NCBI GenBank assembly: GCA_963664935.2
Contig: CAXXSE010000004.1
Location: 186,001-250,000, forward strand
Length of the DNA stretch: 64,000 bases
Direction: 5' to 3'
From: G963664935 sp963664935
GTDB lineage: Bacteria; Pseudomonadota; Gammaproteobacteria; Methylococcales; G963664935
Part shown: positions 1-8,890 of the stretch, piece after piece
Layout of the letters: each line of letters opens with the position of its first letter
Position numbering within the stretch: position 1 is the first letter of the stretch
Made by a program: the position numbers and the translations under genes
The notes under the pieces: generated by a model
Told to the model about the DNA's origin: nothing
The model's input: only the letters and a program-made list of their open reading frames with translations
Database searches by the model: none

Positions 1-61
1 AAGATTCCAGCTCTTCCAGTTCGAACTGTTCGTTTGGGTTAGTCAAGTGAAAGGTGTTCAT
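1..61 (-). CDS. Acidic small peptide, cut by window edge
   Basis: A minus-strand reading frame starts with ATG at 61-59 and runs off the left edge after 20 codons. It begins MNTFHLTNPNEQ and continues into a Glu-rich stretch ending LEELES. It is clearly paralogous to the complete 56-aa peptide at 9253-9423, which begins MNIIQFNSPNEQ and has the same spacing and acidic run. It lies 35 nt downstream of the AhpD-like gene stop at 97, matching the 37-nt gap in the second copy. It would be the third gene of a micro-operon (membrane peptide, AhpD-like enzyme, acidic peptide). Function is unknown; the C-terminus is not visible. The call rests on the paralogue. Confidence 0.7.
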   Translation of the reverse strand, partial: MNTFHLTNPNEQFELEELES

Positions 62-96
62 GGGTTTCTTCTAAAAAGGGATTTGATACTCGGTGG

Positions 97-654
97 TTAG
101 TCATACGATGCCGTTGGCCAACTATTCGCGGCGAATGCGCTGTCGACAGGGGTATCGCAAATATGGTTCACGTAATTACTCAGTGTTTTCATGGAAATGA
201 CGACGATAACTTCCAGTACTTGCTGTTTTTTAAAGCCCTCTTCGAAAAAGTCGGTGAGATCTTGATCCGAAATGCATCCACGGTTGTCTACTACGGAAGC
301 CGTGAATGCACGCAAGGCTTCCAGTTTATAAATAGCGATCGGTTGGTCGTTGCGGATTGCGTCGATGACCTCCGATGGGACTTTTTGCAACTCTGCAACG
401 GTACTGTGCGCGGCAATGCAATAGTGGCATCTAGCGTAGCGGCTAACGGTTAGCAGGACCACTTGCCGTTCGGCCACCGAAAGAGACGTGGTATCGAAAA
501 TTTCGGTTAACTGCAGATAGGCTTTGGCTGCAACCGATGATTCGGCCAAGACTCCGATCAGATTCGGTACAAAACTAAAGGCCTTTTCAGCATTCTGTAG
601 TTGCTCTTTCGATTTCTCGGATGTCCTATTTTGGCTATGGACGGTAAATGGCAT
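97..654 (-). CDS. Carboxymuconolactone decarboxylase / AhpD-like protein
   Basis: This 185-aa protein belongs to the carboxymuconolactone decarboxylase (AhpD-like) fold. The core motif RCHYCIAAH places a CxxC pair at Cys76 and Cys79 with His83 four residues later, the arrangement used by AhpD-type peroxidase or disulfide-reductase members. Upstream residues (FVPNLIGVLAESS, about 28-40) match the usual family N-terminus. It is the second gene of a minus-strand micro-operon: 13 nt after a 39-aa membrane peptide (668-787) and 35 nt before an acidic peptide (1-61). The same operon occurs at 8979-9423, where this gene has lost its middle 454 bp. A thiol redox role is likely from the CxxC; the substrate is not known. 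Confidence 0.85.
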   Translation of the reverse strand: MPFTVHSQNRTSEKSKEQLQNAEKAFSFVPNLIGVLAESSVAAKAYLQLTEIFDTTSLSVAERQVVLLTVSRYARCHYCIAAHSTVAELQKVPSEVIDAIRNDQPIAIYKLEALRAFTASVVDNRGCISDQDLTDFFEEGFKKQQVLEVIVVISMKTLSNYVNHICDTPVDSAFAANSWPTASYD

Positions 655-667
655 TGTAGTTTTGCCC

Positions 668-787
668 TCATGCTCTATTGATGACGCGCATGGTAGGTCT
701 GGTTTGTTTGATGTGTAATGGGATCAGGAAAAAACCGATTACCAATATAATGAGACCAATTCGAAACACTTCTTTTAATGCGGTCAT
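668..787 (-). CDS. 39-aa single-pass membrane peptide, copy 1
   Basis: A 39-codon frame (ATG 787-785, stop TGA 670-668) encodes a peptide with a short amphipathic start (LKEVFRIG), one hydrophobic helix of about 15 residues (LIILVIGFFLIPL) and a basic tail. It aligns without gaps to the 39-aa product at 8979-9098, with about 22 identical residues and the shared block VFRIGLI. Both copies are preceded by the same AGGATTAGATC leader that carries the ribosome-binding site. Conservation of length, frame and leader between diverged copies supports real translation. It heads the micro-operon with the AhpD-like gene. No known family is recognised; a membrane-anchoring or regulatory micropeptide is an inference. 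Confidence 0.75.
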   Translation of the reverse strand: MTALKEVFRIGLIILVIGFFLIPLHIKQTRPTMRVINRA

Positions 788-1163
788 GATCTAATCCTCA
801 ATTTATTAGGCTTCCATCGTGTTAAAGGCATACAAGATGCCAAAAACCGAGGGGCTCGAAAAAAGCCAGATAGATCTCTTATTAACAATGACTTATGGGA
901 TTACCAGGAAACATGGAAGTGCCTTACTATTGAAATAAAGTAACGAAATATCGTGTTAATACGAATTATCGTTTAGAAGAAGATTTCAGATTAAAGGCGT
1001 GCTCGATCTAACTCTGATCGATTTTTTCTTGCCAGCGATTTTCGTATTTAATTTAGACTGACCTCATTTATTTTGCTGTAGAAGGTTAAGCCTAGTTTTC
1101 CCTGGTTATTTAGGCGGACGGTATTAAGTACGTGAAAAAAGTAGCGCATGGAGTATTCTTAAA

Positions 1164-1179
1164 CAAGTGACTTGACCCC
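1164..1179 (+). repeat. 16-bp inverted repeat, left arm flanking defence locus
   Basis: CAAGTGACTTGACCCC here is the exact reverse complement of 4439-4454. The two arms bracket the Argonaute-SIR2 pair (1390-4395) with nothing else between them. A near copy (CAAGTGGCTTGACCC) lies at 4567-4581. This may mark the ends of a mobilised segment or be a dispersed repeat. Confidence 0.7.
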
Positions 1180-1265
1180 TGTCTTCTAGATCCTATCTTC
1201 AAAGAACCAGAAATCCAGGTTTTAGATCGTGATTAACAACGAATTGTGCCATTGGTACTTTCTCA

Positions 1266-1296
1266 TTTGAATAAAAAGGTGGTTTATTTTTCCTAT
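1266..1296 (+). repeat. 31-bp dispersed repeat, copy 1
   Basis: TTTGAATAAAAAGGTGGTTT and the following 11 bases match 42621-42651 in the same orientation with two mismatches. Both copies lie outside recognised genes. The origin is unknown. Confidence 0.55.
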
Positions 1297-1389
1297 CCTC
1301 GTATAACGGAAGGCATGCGTTGATAGTGACGATACAAAACACAAGGGCGGCACTCAAAAAAAGAAATCCCGGCACTGGATAACATTTTA

Positions 1390-2478
1390 CTAAAATGGAT
1401 CGTCATCCCCTGCACCGGATTTCTCCGTAAAATATGAAAGTTTCATATTATTCTCGAAAAATTTCTTTGCTGTTATATTCTCGTAAACTATTCGATCCTT
1501 TGTAATGCCCAATCTTTTTGAAATGCGTTCCTGTTCTTGACTAATTTTTGAGTCAACAAGCTCTTTCTTTTCCCCAGAGATAGTAGATACGACTAATAGT
1601 TTCAAATATTCACTGCGGGTGATAGCCTGATCAATCAAGCTGTTGATATAGTCATCACTAAAGCTATATCCAATAACCACAATAAATCGTAGCGCTTCAT
1701 TGAGTGAATATTTCCGAAGCTCATGTACATAAAACAAATATGGGTCAATAGAGCTTAATTTTGCGGCTGCACCAAAGATCAGTTCGGGATTTCGCTGTGG
1801 ATTATCGCAAACCGTCAATACGCCACCATTATCCCTGTCTCTTATCCAGTCTATTGAGCCATGCAACTTATACAAATATAGCTCTACGTTAGAATTATCA
1901 TCTCTATCAAATTTAGATGCCTCCCATTGGCGATCCCCATTAAATCCAAGCTCGATATTAAAATCGGATTTACTCAGAGCCTTTTCAACACAAATATCAT
2001 AGTTAAGGGTAAAGACTCTTACAGCACTCCCGATGTCTGACACCAAGTTTTTGAAACCATGAAAATAGCTTGATCTATCGTAATTACTTATATTGATCCA
2101 CTGGAACAATTGATTACGAATTTGTGTATCCAGCTTGGAAACCTTTTCAAATTCATCACCGGCAACTTTTAACAAGTGAATATTCCATCCACCAATAAAC
2201 GGATAGAGTTTGTTCTGATGTTTCTGATTGATCTCGCCCAATACATCCAGTAACTCTTCAATTGTTGCCGCCTGATCATCAAACGCACCTTCGAGTCCGC
2301 GTTGATAAATAATCGAGCTTTTTAAATAATTATAAAGATCATAAAAATCCTTAAAGTCGTTATCGGTGCGTATTTTTTCTTCTATATCAAGTGTCATTGC
2401 TCTGGCGTGCTTAATGCCTGCATCGACGCTGGCACCGGCACCAAGAAGGAATAAAAGGGAATCTTCTCTCAGGCTCAT
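1390..2478 (-). CDS. SIR2-domain effector of an Argonaute defence pair
   Basis: This 362-aa protein carries a SIR2-like NAD-binding fold over its N-terminal two thirds: GAGASVDAG at residues 13-21, FTLNYD at 156-161 and KLHGSIDW at 204-211, including the Asn and His expected of NAD-hydrolysing SIR2 effectors. A conserved-looking VIGYSFSDD follows near residue 268. It lies 9 nt after the end of a long-B Argonaute gene on the same strand, with its AGGAGG ribosome-binding site just inside the gap, so the two form an operon. SIR2 proteins paired with inactive long-B Argonautes deplete NAD on invader recognition (BPAS-type abortive infection). The frame is intact, although the Argonaute partner is broken. 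Role by family and context. Confidence 0.85.
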   Translation of the reverse strand: MSLREDSLLFLLGAGASVDAGIKHARAMTLDIEEKIRTDNDFKDFYDLYNYLKSSIIYQRGLEGAFDDQAATIEELLDVLGEINQKHQNKLYPFIGGWNIHLLKVAGDEFEKVSKLDTQIRNQLFQWINISNYDRSSYFHGFKNLVSDIGSAVRVFTLNYDICVEKALSKSDFNIELGFNGDRQWEASKFDRDDNSNVELYLYKLHGSIDWIRDRDNGGVLTVCDNPQRNPELIFGAAAKLSSIDPYLFYVHELRKYSLNEALRFIVVIGYSFSDDYINSLIDQAITRSEYLKLLVVSTISGEKKELVDSKISQEQERISKRLGITKDRIVYENITAKKFFENNMKLSYFTEKSGAGDDDPF

Positions 2479-2487
2479 TTGTTCCTC

Positions 2488-4395
2488 CTACAAGAACCAG
2501 GGTGCGATGGATTCCGCACTCACTATGCTCATATCCCTAACGTCATCCAGATGCGAGAACTCCTTCATAAATCTTGCAATGAGTCTGGAATAAAGAATGG
2601 AAATAGGTTGAGCTTTCGAATTAAACCCACGCCAATTTGCGCCGGTAAGATTAAGTATGTCTTGAAGGCACTCTTTTTTTGTCTCCCAATTTTCTTGAGA
2701 CTCAAGAAACTGCACATATAGCGGTTCCGATACCCGTTTATGCAATATCTCCTTTCCATATTGCAGACCTTCTGCCCATATCAAGAACTCGCTTCTGGAC
2801 AATTGGATATATGAACTTTCATAGGGCACACAAGTATTATGATCACTAAAGCCAAGAAATCTATGCTTGGTATTTATTCGGATCACAATGACCTCAAAGT
2901 CATTATCTTTCCGAATTGAAGATACAACCTATTTGACAACTGCGATCTCGTTCTTGCTGATTTAGTAGGGCAGATGAAGAACAAAAGACTGGTATTGCTT
3001 GCCCAGTTCACTCGACAGAACTTCTCTTAGACTATCCTTCAAATTACTCAGATAATTATCTTCGTCACTTGATGAAGATAAGGGTTTAATATATTTGAAG
3101 TCACCGCTTGAATCGAGACAGACCGTATAGGCAGTATATTTATTTACCTCCCCATCAGTCATCTCCTGAACACTTCCCAAACCAAATATTAAACAGTTAT
3201 TTTTGGCCGGTTTAACAAGCCATGGCGCACCACCCAATTTACTGAATATCTGCAATCCGATATTTGAAATCGACCATTTTAACCGACCCTTTTTATAGAA
3301 GGTATCCTCGGTAACAACCTGACAATAAGCGTCCTGTTCTAATGCCATAAGTTTGATATGACCATATGCATCATAAGCTACATCAACGCCTTTATGCCCC
3401 TTAGGCAGCACAGCCACAATCATCACTTTTTCATTTGGAAATGATCTCTTGATCGCCTCGATTTTCTTTTGGATATCATCCAAAGAAGATTTGTCAAAAG
3501 CCTCCACAAGACAATGCTCGACAATATCCTTCTCTATTGGTAGCAAAAACATTCGCTTTAACCCGGAAAACTGTCCGGGAAACAGCTTTCCAGTCAATCC
3601 AATATAGATATCTCTTGCCAGTGATCGTGTTCGCTCTGAAAATAGAAAAAGGTATCTCACATTATCGTTAATCAAGCGATACGGCCCATGAGACTTGATC
3701 CCTATAAATTGGGAACGAGCCGTGTTGTTCTTACCGATAAGATAAGTCTTAACATCGAGTTTATTAGAATCAAGATGAAAAAAGTCCGCCTCGATTTTTA
3801 AATCCGAATCGCCTAGCAACGGCGTCAAAATTGATTTAGAGAACCCGTATAACTTGGCCCTTTTATCCTTATAGAAATAGATATTCGGCTTGCCAGATTT
3901 ATCCAAAGAGAAACTTAGTATTTGAGTATTCCTATTAAAGGGTTGGTTATCCTTCAGGGTAAATTTATGCTCCAATAAAAAACCGAACAGCCCTTCTTTT
4001 TTGAGATAATACAGGCTCACAAAAACATCGGAATTTCCTTCCTCATATTTGCGGTATATGAGGCCAATCTCCTTGCGCACTACAGATTTTTTTGGCAGGT
4101 AATAATCAATATTTGTACCAGACTTTTCGATCCGCTCTATCAAATGGTGGTAAAGCACATGCAGTGTGAGAACATTATTGAGTGAAAAGGCGCATTCAAA
4201 TTCTTCATAACCATTCTTACTTGTTAATGAAACATCAAAGAGTTCCCAGTCTTGGCCGTCTTCCTTTTCTGGGAGATTTACCCGGTAATCAGTATCATCT
4301 TTTTTCTTCGAACTATCAGCGACACGCTTTCTATAGATTGTTAAAAATTGATCCTGGTTTTGCAGCGGCACAAAATTCAATTCCAGTTTATACAT
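2488..4395 (-). pseudogene. Long-B prokaryotic Argonaute with two in-frame stops
   Basis: The frame from 4395 gives 477 aa, then TAA (2964-2962), ten codons, TAG, and another 132+ aa in the same frame to 2488, about 635 codons in all. Residues 35-230 resemble the N-terminal lobe of long-B Argonautes. The MID segment has HGPYR (237-240), a Tyr344-x3-Lys348 pair, QVVT (359-362) and KLGGAPW (387-392), i.e. a YK-type guide 5'-end pocket. The PIWI strand LIFGLGS has no catalytic Asp, so the protein was a binder rather than a slicer. The segment beyond the stops (LTGANWRGFN, then PWFL at the C-terminus) is the standard PIWI end. Both stops are one base from Lys codons (AAA, AAG). I therefore call it a recently broken gene, not two genes. 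Confidence 0.85.
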
Positions 4396-4438
4396 ATTTT
4401 TCTCTGTTTGGTTTTGTACTTAAAATCACCATAAAAAC

Positions 4439-4581
4439 GGGGTCAAGTCACTTGCCTCATAATACATTCTTTTTCGGCTAAACTTTTCTCATGTCGAAAC
4501 CCCACCGCATTGAATATTAAGGTTTTCGCTTGCGATATTGAGGAAGCGATAATCACAATTATGAAGCAAGTGGCTTGACCC
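4439..4581. repeat. Inverted-repeat element upstream of Argonaute gene
   Basis: GGGGTCAAGTCACTTG (4439-4454) and CAAGTGGCTTGACCC (4567-4581) are inverted, near-perfect arms about 112 bases apart, 40 bases upstream of the Argonaute start. The first arm also pairs exactly with 1164-1179 on the far side of the defence locus. The interval between the arms has no open frame. It may be a miniature mobile element or a remnant of a REP-associated unit. Confidence 0.55.
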
Positions 4582-4735
4582 TGTTTACCTTTTCGTTGGA
4601 AATCATCACTTTGTCATAATTGAAAGAGGATCGTCCGCGATCATAATGTAAGGGGTCTTCCCGCGTTCCTCATATTCCCCACTAAATGAAAAGTAATTTC
4701 AATGCTAAATTCTTAATGCTTCTAACTTCAGAAAA

Positions 4736-4756
4736 TTGTATTATTAATTAATACAA
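4736..4756. promoter_or_regulatory. Palindromic operator before parD
   Basis: TTGTATTA and TAATACAA form 8-bp inverted arms around TTAAT, 25 bases before the parD start. ParD-type ribbon-helix-helix antitoxins autoregulate by binding such palindromes, so this is the likely operator. No footprint evidence exists here. Confidence 0.55.
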
Positions 4757-4781
4757 CTGCGATTATCGAGAGGTAACGATC

Positions 4782-5027
4782 ATGCCTAGAAATACATCCA
4801 TTACGCTTGGTGAACACTTCGATAGGTTCGCGATGGAAAAAATAAAAGAGGGTAGATTCCAGTCGGTTAGCGAAGTTGTGCGTGCAAGACTCCGGAAACT
4901 CGAGGAGGATGAAGCAAAACTTCAGGCATTGAGACAGAAACTCCAGGCTGGAGAAAACAGCCCTGCAATAGAAAATTTTGATGGTAATAAATTCATTGCA
5001 GCTATGCATAAAAAACACATTAGATGA
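4782..5027 (+). CDS. parD: ParD-like antitoxin (orphan)
   Basis: An 81-aa protein of the ParD/CC2985 ribbon-helix-helix family. The N-terminus (RNTSITLGEHFDRF) forms the DNA-binding strand and helix, followed by FQSVSEVVRARLRKLEED, the typical second helix and start of the toxin-binding tail. ParD represses its own promoter and neutralises a ParE gyrase poison. Here the stop codon overlaps an ATG (ATGA at 5024-5027) of a parE reading frame that ends after 16 codons, so no functional toxin remains. A palindrome at 4736-4756 fits an autoregulatory operator. The start at 4782 follows AGAGGTAA. Retained antitoxin without toxin is a common decay state of TA modules. Confidence 0.85.
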   Translation: MPRNTSITLGEHFDRFAMEKIKEGRFQSVSEVVRARLRKLEEDEAKLQALRQKLQAGENSPAIENFDGNKFIAAMHKKHIR

Positions 5028-5074
5028 CTGCAAATTATACAATTTTTCAGCTTTCAAAAACCGTCAACTATTAA
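5024..5074 (+). pseudogene. parE toxin stump
   Basis: The frame starts with an ATG overlapping the parD stop and reads MTANYTIFQLSKTV before an early TAA at 5072-5074. That start resembles the N-terminus of ParE/RelE-fold toxins, and the ATGA overlap is the normal parDE coupling. The remainder of the toxin is absent; the next sequence belongs to the convergent sigma54 regulator. Confidence 0.6.
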
Positions 5075-5097
5075 CCGATAACCGTGAACGCGTACTC

Positions 5098-6934
5098 TTA
5101 TAAAAGACTGGACGAGCGTTTGATTCCGAGCTTCTGCATTCGAGAACGCAAGGTATTGGGGTGGAGACCCAAAATAGCGGCTGCACCCCTGTCCCCAGAG
5201 ATGAGCCAGTTGGTTTTCTCAAGGATTTGGACAATGTGGGCTTTTTCCATATTTTCCAAGGTAACCAATTCCGGTTCAGACGATAGTGTGGTTTGCCCTG
5301 GGTCAGTTAACTCCTGAATGCATAACACACTACCCGAGGTGAGGATAACAGCGCGTTCTATGACATTTTTCCAACTCGCGAATGTTTCCCGGCCAAGGGT
5401 AACTTTGTAGTGAATCCATCACATCCTGGGGTATGGAATCGATACGCTTACCGATCTTTTTCGTGAATCTGTTGACGAACCACTGAACCAACAGGGGAAT
5501 ATCTTTTTTCCGATTCCGGAGCGCGGGTAAGGATAAAGGAAACACACTGAGGCGATAGTAGAGGTCGTCACGAAAATCACCTTCCTTGACCATGTTTTTC
5601 AGATCGCGATTGGTGGCTGCGATAATCCGGACATCGACTTTGATCGTTTGAGAATTGCCGAGTCTTTCGAATTCCCCTTCCTGCAAAACGCGTAAAAGTT
5701 TCGATTGAAGATCCAGCGGGAGTTCGCCGATTTCGTCGAGAAAAATAGTTCCGCGGTGGGCCAGTTCGAAGCGGCCGATTTTACGCGAGATCGCGCCGGT
5801 AAAACTGCCTTTTTCGTGGCCGAAGAGTTCGCTTTCAATCAAGGTTGCCGGAAGTGCGGCGCAGTTGACCTTCACCAAGGGCCGTTCCTTTCGTTGGCTA
5901 AGATCATGAATGGACCGGGCAAACAGCTCCTTTCCAGTCCCCGTCTCGCCCAATATAAGCACCGTTGCATCGGTGGAGGCAACCTGTTCGACCTGATGCA
6001 GCACCTTTCTGAGCGGAGCGCTGCGACCCAGAATTTCCTCGAAGTTTTGATTGAGCTTGATTTCTTCCTGGAGATAAACATTCTCAGCCTCAAGCTGGTC
6101 TTTTAGCCTTCGCACTTCCGCTAAAGCCAGTCGAAGATCTTTTTCCGCGCGCTTCCTTTCCGTCATATCGCGAAATACCACAACGGCTCCAACCAGTTGG
6201 CTGCTTTCGTGTATAGGCGTACTGGTATATTCCACTGGAAAACAAGAGCCGTCTTTACGCCAGAACATTTCGTCGTCCACCTGGTGAACGGCGCCGTCCT
6301 TGAAAGCCGCATATATTGGACAGATCTCACGGGGATAGGGTGAGCCGTCGGGCCGAGTGTGGTGCAAAAGACTGTGCATCGGCTGACCGATCAGTTCTTC
6401 GGAGGTCCAGCCGAGCATTTTGGTTGCCACCGGATTAACAAAAGTTGTATTTCCTTCACAATCCAGCCCATATATCCCTTCACCCGCTGCACTCAGAATC
6501 AGTTCATTCCTTCGCTGCAGCTGGGCGAATGCCGTCTCGGCTCGCTTTTGCTCAGTGATATCCTGAAACACAACAACTGCTCCGACCACCTTAGTGTTTT
6601 CTCGAATAGGCGTACTGGTATAACGAACCGGAAAACAGGAGCCGTCTTTCCTCCAAAAGACCTCGTCGTCGATAACATGCACGACTCCATCTTTAAGAGC
6701 GGCATAAATCGGGCATTCTTCCCGGGGGTAGGGAGTACCGTCCACTTTCGTATGGTGATGAATCTCGTGCATCGGATTGCCTATGATGTCATCAGCGAAC
6801 CATCCTGTCATTTTTGCCGCGGCCGGATTGACGAAGGTGGCGTTGCCTTCGATATCCAGACCGTAAATTCCCTCTCCCGCGGAATTAAGGATTGATTCAT
6901 ACCTCCACTGTAATTGAGCTATTTTGTCGATCAT
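5098..6934 (-). pseudogene. PAS-PAS-sigma54 activator, frameshifted before the HTH
   Basis: Two near-identical PAS sensor domains (about residues 8-125 and 136-250, both containing EGIYGLD and FWRKDGSCFPV) precede a coiled coil (about 260-290) and a sigma54-interacting AAA+ domain with Walker A GETGTGKE and a GSFTGA loop (usually GAFTGA). The first frame stops at 5330 just after PWPGNIRELE. The expected continuation, NVIERAVILTSGSVLC and the Fis-type HTH (GAAAILGLHPNTLRSRMQKLG), follows in another frame to 5098. The shift sits in an A5 run (T5 at 5366-5370 on the plus strand), one base too long. Without the HTH the protein would not bind DNA specifically. A sequencing indel or slippage is the alternative. 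The regulated sigma54 promoter is not identified. Confidence 0.8.
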
Positions 6935-7226
6935 ATACTTACGACACGATTTTTTTGAGTGATACGATCAAGGGAGTGTTTACCCGGTGACAATATACCG
7001 TTTATTCACGATATTTCATAACTATATCCAGGTCATACGTTCTCGTTTGTTCTCCTTTAAATCGTGCAAAACATTGTTTTTATGGAATATATCTGCGTTT
7101 TACCATTCTGGCGCGCCTCCTGCACTAGTAATTTCGTTACTCAACTATTCGCTAACAAAACGATATCAGAATCTATTAAACCCACGCTGCCAAGATTAGG
7201 CCATGATCAAATAAGAGGAAACGACA

Positions 7227-7640
7227 ATGGAAATTAGACCACCGCATCCCCCTTTCACGCTGGAAACCGCAACAGAAAAAGTACAGCTCGCCGAAAATGG
7301 TTGGAATACCAAAGATCCCCAAAAAGTCGCCAATGCCTACACCGTTGACTGCCAATGGCGCAATCGTGCGGAAATCTTTACCGGTCGGGAAAAAATCATC
7401 GAATTTTTGACCCGTAAATGGGAAAGGGAACTCGATTACCGACTGAAAAAAGAACTCTGGTGTTTTGGAGACAATCGTATCGCCGTGACCTTTCGCTATG
7501 AATGGCATGACGATTCCAGGCAATGGCATCGATCCTACGGTAATGAATTGTGGGAGTTTGCCGACAATGGTCTGATGCAACGCCGTATTGCCAGCATAAA
7601 CGATAAACCGATCAAAGCATCGCAACGTGAATTTCACTAA
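7227..7640 (+). CDS. DUF1348 / NTF2-like protein
   Basis: A 137-aa protein of the DUF1348 branch of the SnoaL/NTF2-like fold: HPPFTLETATEKVQLAENGWN at the start, then DCQWRNRAEIFTGREKIIEFLTRKW and FRYEWHDDSRQWHRSYGNE with the conserved Trp and His residues lining the cavity. Family members are usually about 150 aa and end in an Arg/Asp/Gly-rich tail; this one stops at ASQREFH, so it may be slightly shortened. It is followed 19 nt later by a glutaredoxin gene and probably cotranscribed. The enzymatic activity of the family is unknown. A good AGAGGAAACGACA leader supports the start. Confidence 0.8.
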   Translation: MEIRPPHPPFTLETATEKVQLAENGWNTKDPQKVANAYTVDCQWRNRAEIFTGREKIIEFLTRKWERELDYRLKKELWCFGDNRIAVTFRYEWHDDSRQWHRSYGNELWEFADNGLMQRRIASINDKPIKASQREFH

Positions 7641-7659
7641 CCACTATCAGGAAACCATC

Positions 7660-7922
7660 ATGAACCAAGTAACCATACTCACTAGCTCGGACTGCAACTA
7701 TTGTCATGCAGCGAAAAACCTTTTGCAACAACAAGATATCAGTTATCGGGAAGTTAATTTACTCAAGGACGGAGAACGGCGCAACAGCTTTTATTTCAAA
7801 GCGGGCAACGCACCGTACCGCAAATTTTTATTAACGATGAACCGATAGGAGGTTTTACCGTATTATCGCAACTACTCAGAAACAATAAATCTGATTTAAC
7901 TTACGTCAAATCTATAAATTAA
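7660..7922 (+). pseudogene. Glutaredoxin, single-base frameshift
   Basis: The first frame starts MNQVTILTSSDCNYCHAAKNLL, a glutaredoxin active site with CNYC in place of the usual CPYC, and stops at 7848. The rest of the fold is in another frame: RTVPQIFINDEPIGG, which holds the TVP cis-proline loop and the GG glutathione-binding pair, continuing to TAA at 7920-7922. The shift lies between about 7755 and 7770 and equals a one-base deletion. Restored, the protein would be about 87 aa, normal for a monothiol/dithiol glutaredoxin. The gene follows a DUF1348 gene in the same direction. Decay and a base-call error are both possible. Confidence 0.75.
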
Positions 7923-8268
7923 ACCCTCTTGTTTAGGGGAATAATTCATGAATACACATGAATCGGAAGGGTCCGTTTCTATTTGCGACACTCATGGATG
8001 AAGACATCAGTGATCTTTTTCCTCATAACTTGGAGGATAAAAAACGAGTCGAAAGGTTTATCCCCAAATGTTCAAGCGGGTGGTAAACACAACCATTTAT
8101 GGCGCCTTCCCAGAGTAGGTAAGAGAAATTCGGAGCAGTACCTAAATATTTCATTCGGACGTGTTTAGATAAAATAATGTCATTATCATCACTCTCTCAA
8201 CTCCTAAAGGGGGGTGACCAGGAAACTTTTTTTCGAATCCTCAAAGGAATACATTGACTGTTCGTTCT
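7923..8268. other. Intergenic region, no gene recognised
   Basis: About 350 bases between the glutaredoxin remnant and the TetR gene. Short frames exist but none has recognisable motifs. The stretch is AT-rich and may hold degraded coding sequence. No terminator is obvious. Confidence 0.4.
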
Positions 8269-8283
8269 AAGTATGTCATACTT
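8269..8283. promoter_or_regulatory. Palindrome at tetR start, probable autoregulatory operator
   Basis: AAGTATG-T-CATACTT forms perfect 7-bp arms ending five bases before the ATG of the TetR gene at 8289. Its position suits repression of the regulator's own promoter. A second, unrelated palindrome lies after the gene (8891-8920). Confidence 0.5.
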
Positions 8284-8288
8284 CAACC

Positions 8289-8879
8289 ATGAGTAGAGGA
8301 CCTGACAAACAGTTCGACCCGAAACAAGCCTTGGAAAAGGCCATGCAACTCTTCTGGGCGAAGGGATACGCCGCGACGGGTATGACTGAACTGCAGGAAC
8401 AGATGGGCATTGGCAGAAAGAGCCTCTACGACACGTTTGGGAACAAGCGGCAGCTTTTCATCAAGGCCCTGCAGCTCTACTCGAATAGCTTTGTACGTCA
8501 GATTTTCAGTGAGCTGAATAAGGAGGGTTCGCCGCTTGAAAATGTCCGTCGGGTGATGCGAACGCTTCAGGAAATGCATTCGATGCCGGAGAGCACTGGC
8601 TGCCTGCTGGGCGTGAGCATGGCCCAATGCCGCACCAACGATTCGGAAATGGCGGAAATTCTTCGCCACCACATGAAGGGTGTCGAAGAGGCCTTCTACA
8701 AGGCGTTTAAGCGCGCTCAGTATGTGGGCGAGCTGGACGGGAACACGGACATCCGCGATCTTGCTCGGCTGTATATGGGAATCGTTCAGGGCTTGGCGCT
8801 GATTGGACGGGTGGAGGTGGCCCCGGCAGTGCCGCGAAGCATTGTGAACGCAGCGTTGGCTACGCTGGATTCAACCTGA
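8289..8879 (+). CDS. TetR/AcrR-family transcriptional repressor
   Basis: A 196-aa one-domain-plus-ligand-domain repressor. The HTH lies at about residues 12-58 (ALEKAMQLFWAKGYAATGMTELQEQMGIGRKSLYDTFGNKRQL, with the usual Tyr-Phe/Lys recognition turn). The C-terminal part has the helical TetR ligand fold with Cys at GCLLGVSMAQC. Codon use is more GC-rich than its neighbours, suggesting later acquisition. It is followed by a perfect 30-bp palindrome (8891-8920) and the stump of a short-chain dehydrogenase, so it probably once controlled that dehydrogenase cassette; TetR-SDR-NTF2-AhpD cassettes are common. The ligand is unknown. Confidence 0.88.
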   Translation: MSRGPDKQFDPKQALEKAMQLFWAKGYAATGMTELQEQMGIGRKSLYDTFGNKRQLFIKALQLYSNSFVRQIFSELNKEGSPLENVRRVMRTLQEMHSMPESTGCLLGVSMAQCRTNDSEMAEILRHHMKGVEEAFYKAFKRAQYVGELDGNTDIRDLARLYMGIVQGLALIGRVEVAPAVPRSIVNAALATLDST

Positions 8880-8890
8880 TATTTTTTTGC

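Larger units (their letters stand above)
788..1389. other. Intergenic region, no gene seen
   Basis: About 600 bases separate the micro-operon from the SIR2 gene, and I see no convincing coding frame. It holds the micro-operon leader (788-800 on the minus strand), one arm of a 16-bp inverted repeat bracketing the defence locus (1164-1179), and a 31-bp sequence at 1266-1296 that recurs at 42621-42651 with two mismatches. Confidence 0.6.

Noticed and set aside
2488..2886. 132-aa frame as a separate third gene of the defence operon
   Set aside because: It is in the same frame as the Argonaute and encodes the canonical PIWI C-terminus (LTGANWRGFN, PWFL), so it is the end of one gene interrupted by two stops.
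2488..4395. Short Argonaute (SPARTA/SPARSA-type)
   Set aside because: The about 230-residue N-terminal lobe before MID resembles long-B Argonautes and SIR2 is not fused to an APAZ domain.
5098..6934. Generalised low sequence quality as the reason for all broken genes
   Set aside because: Nearly all housekeeping genes from 34.7 to 60.4 kb are unbroken, and several lesions are substitutions, ISs or long deletions, though single homopolymer indels may still be errors.
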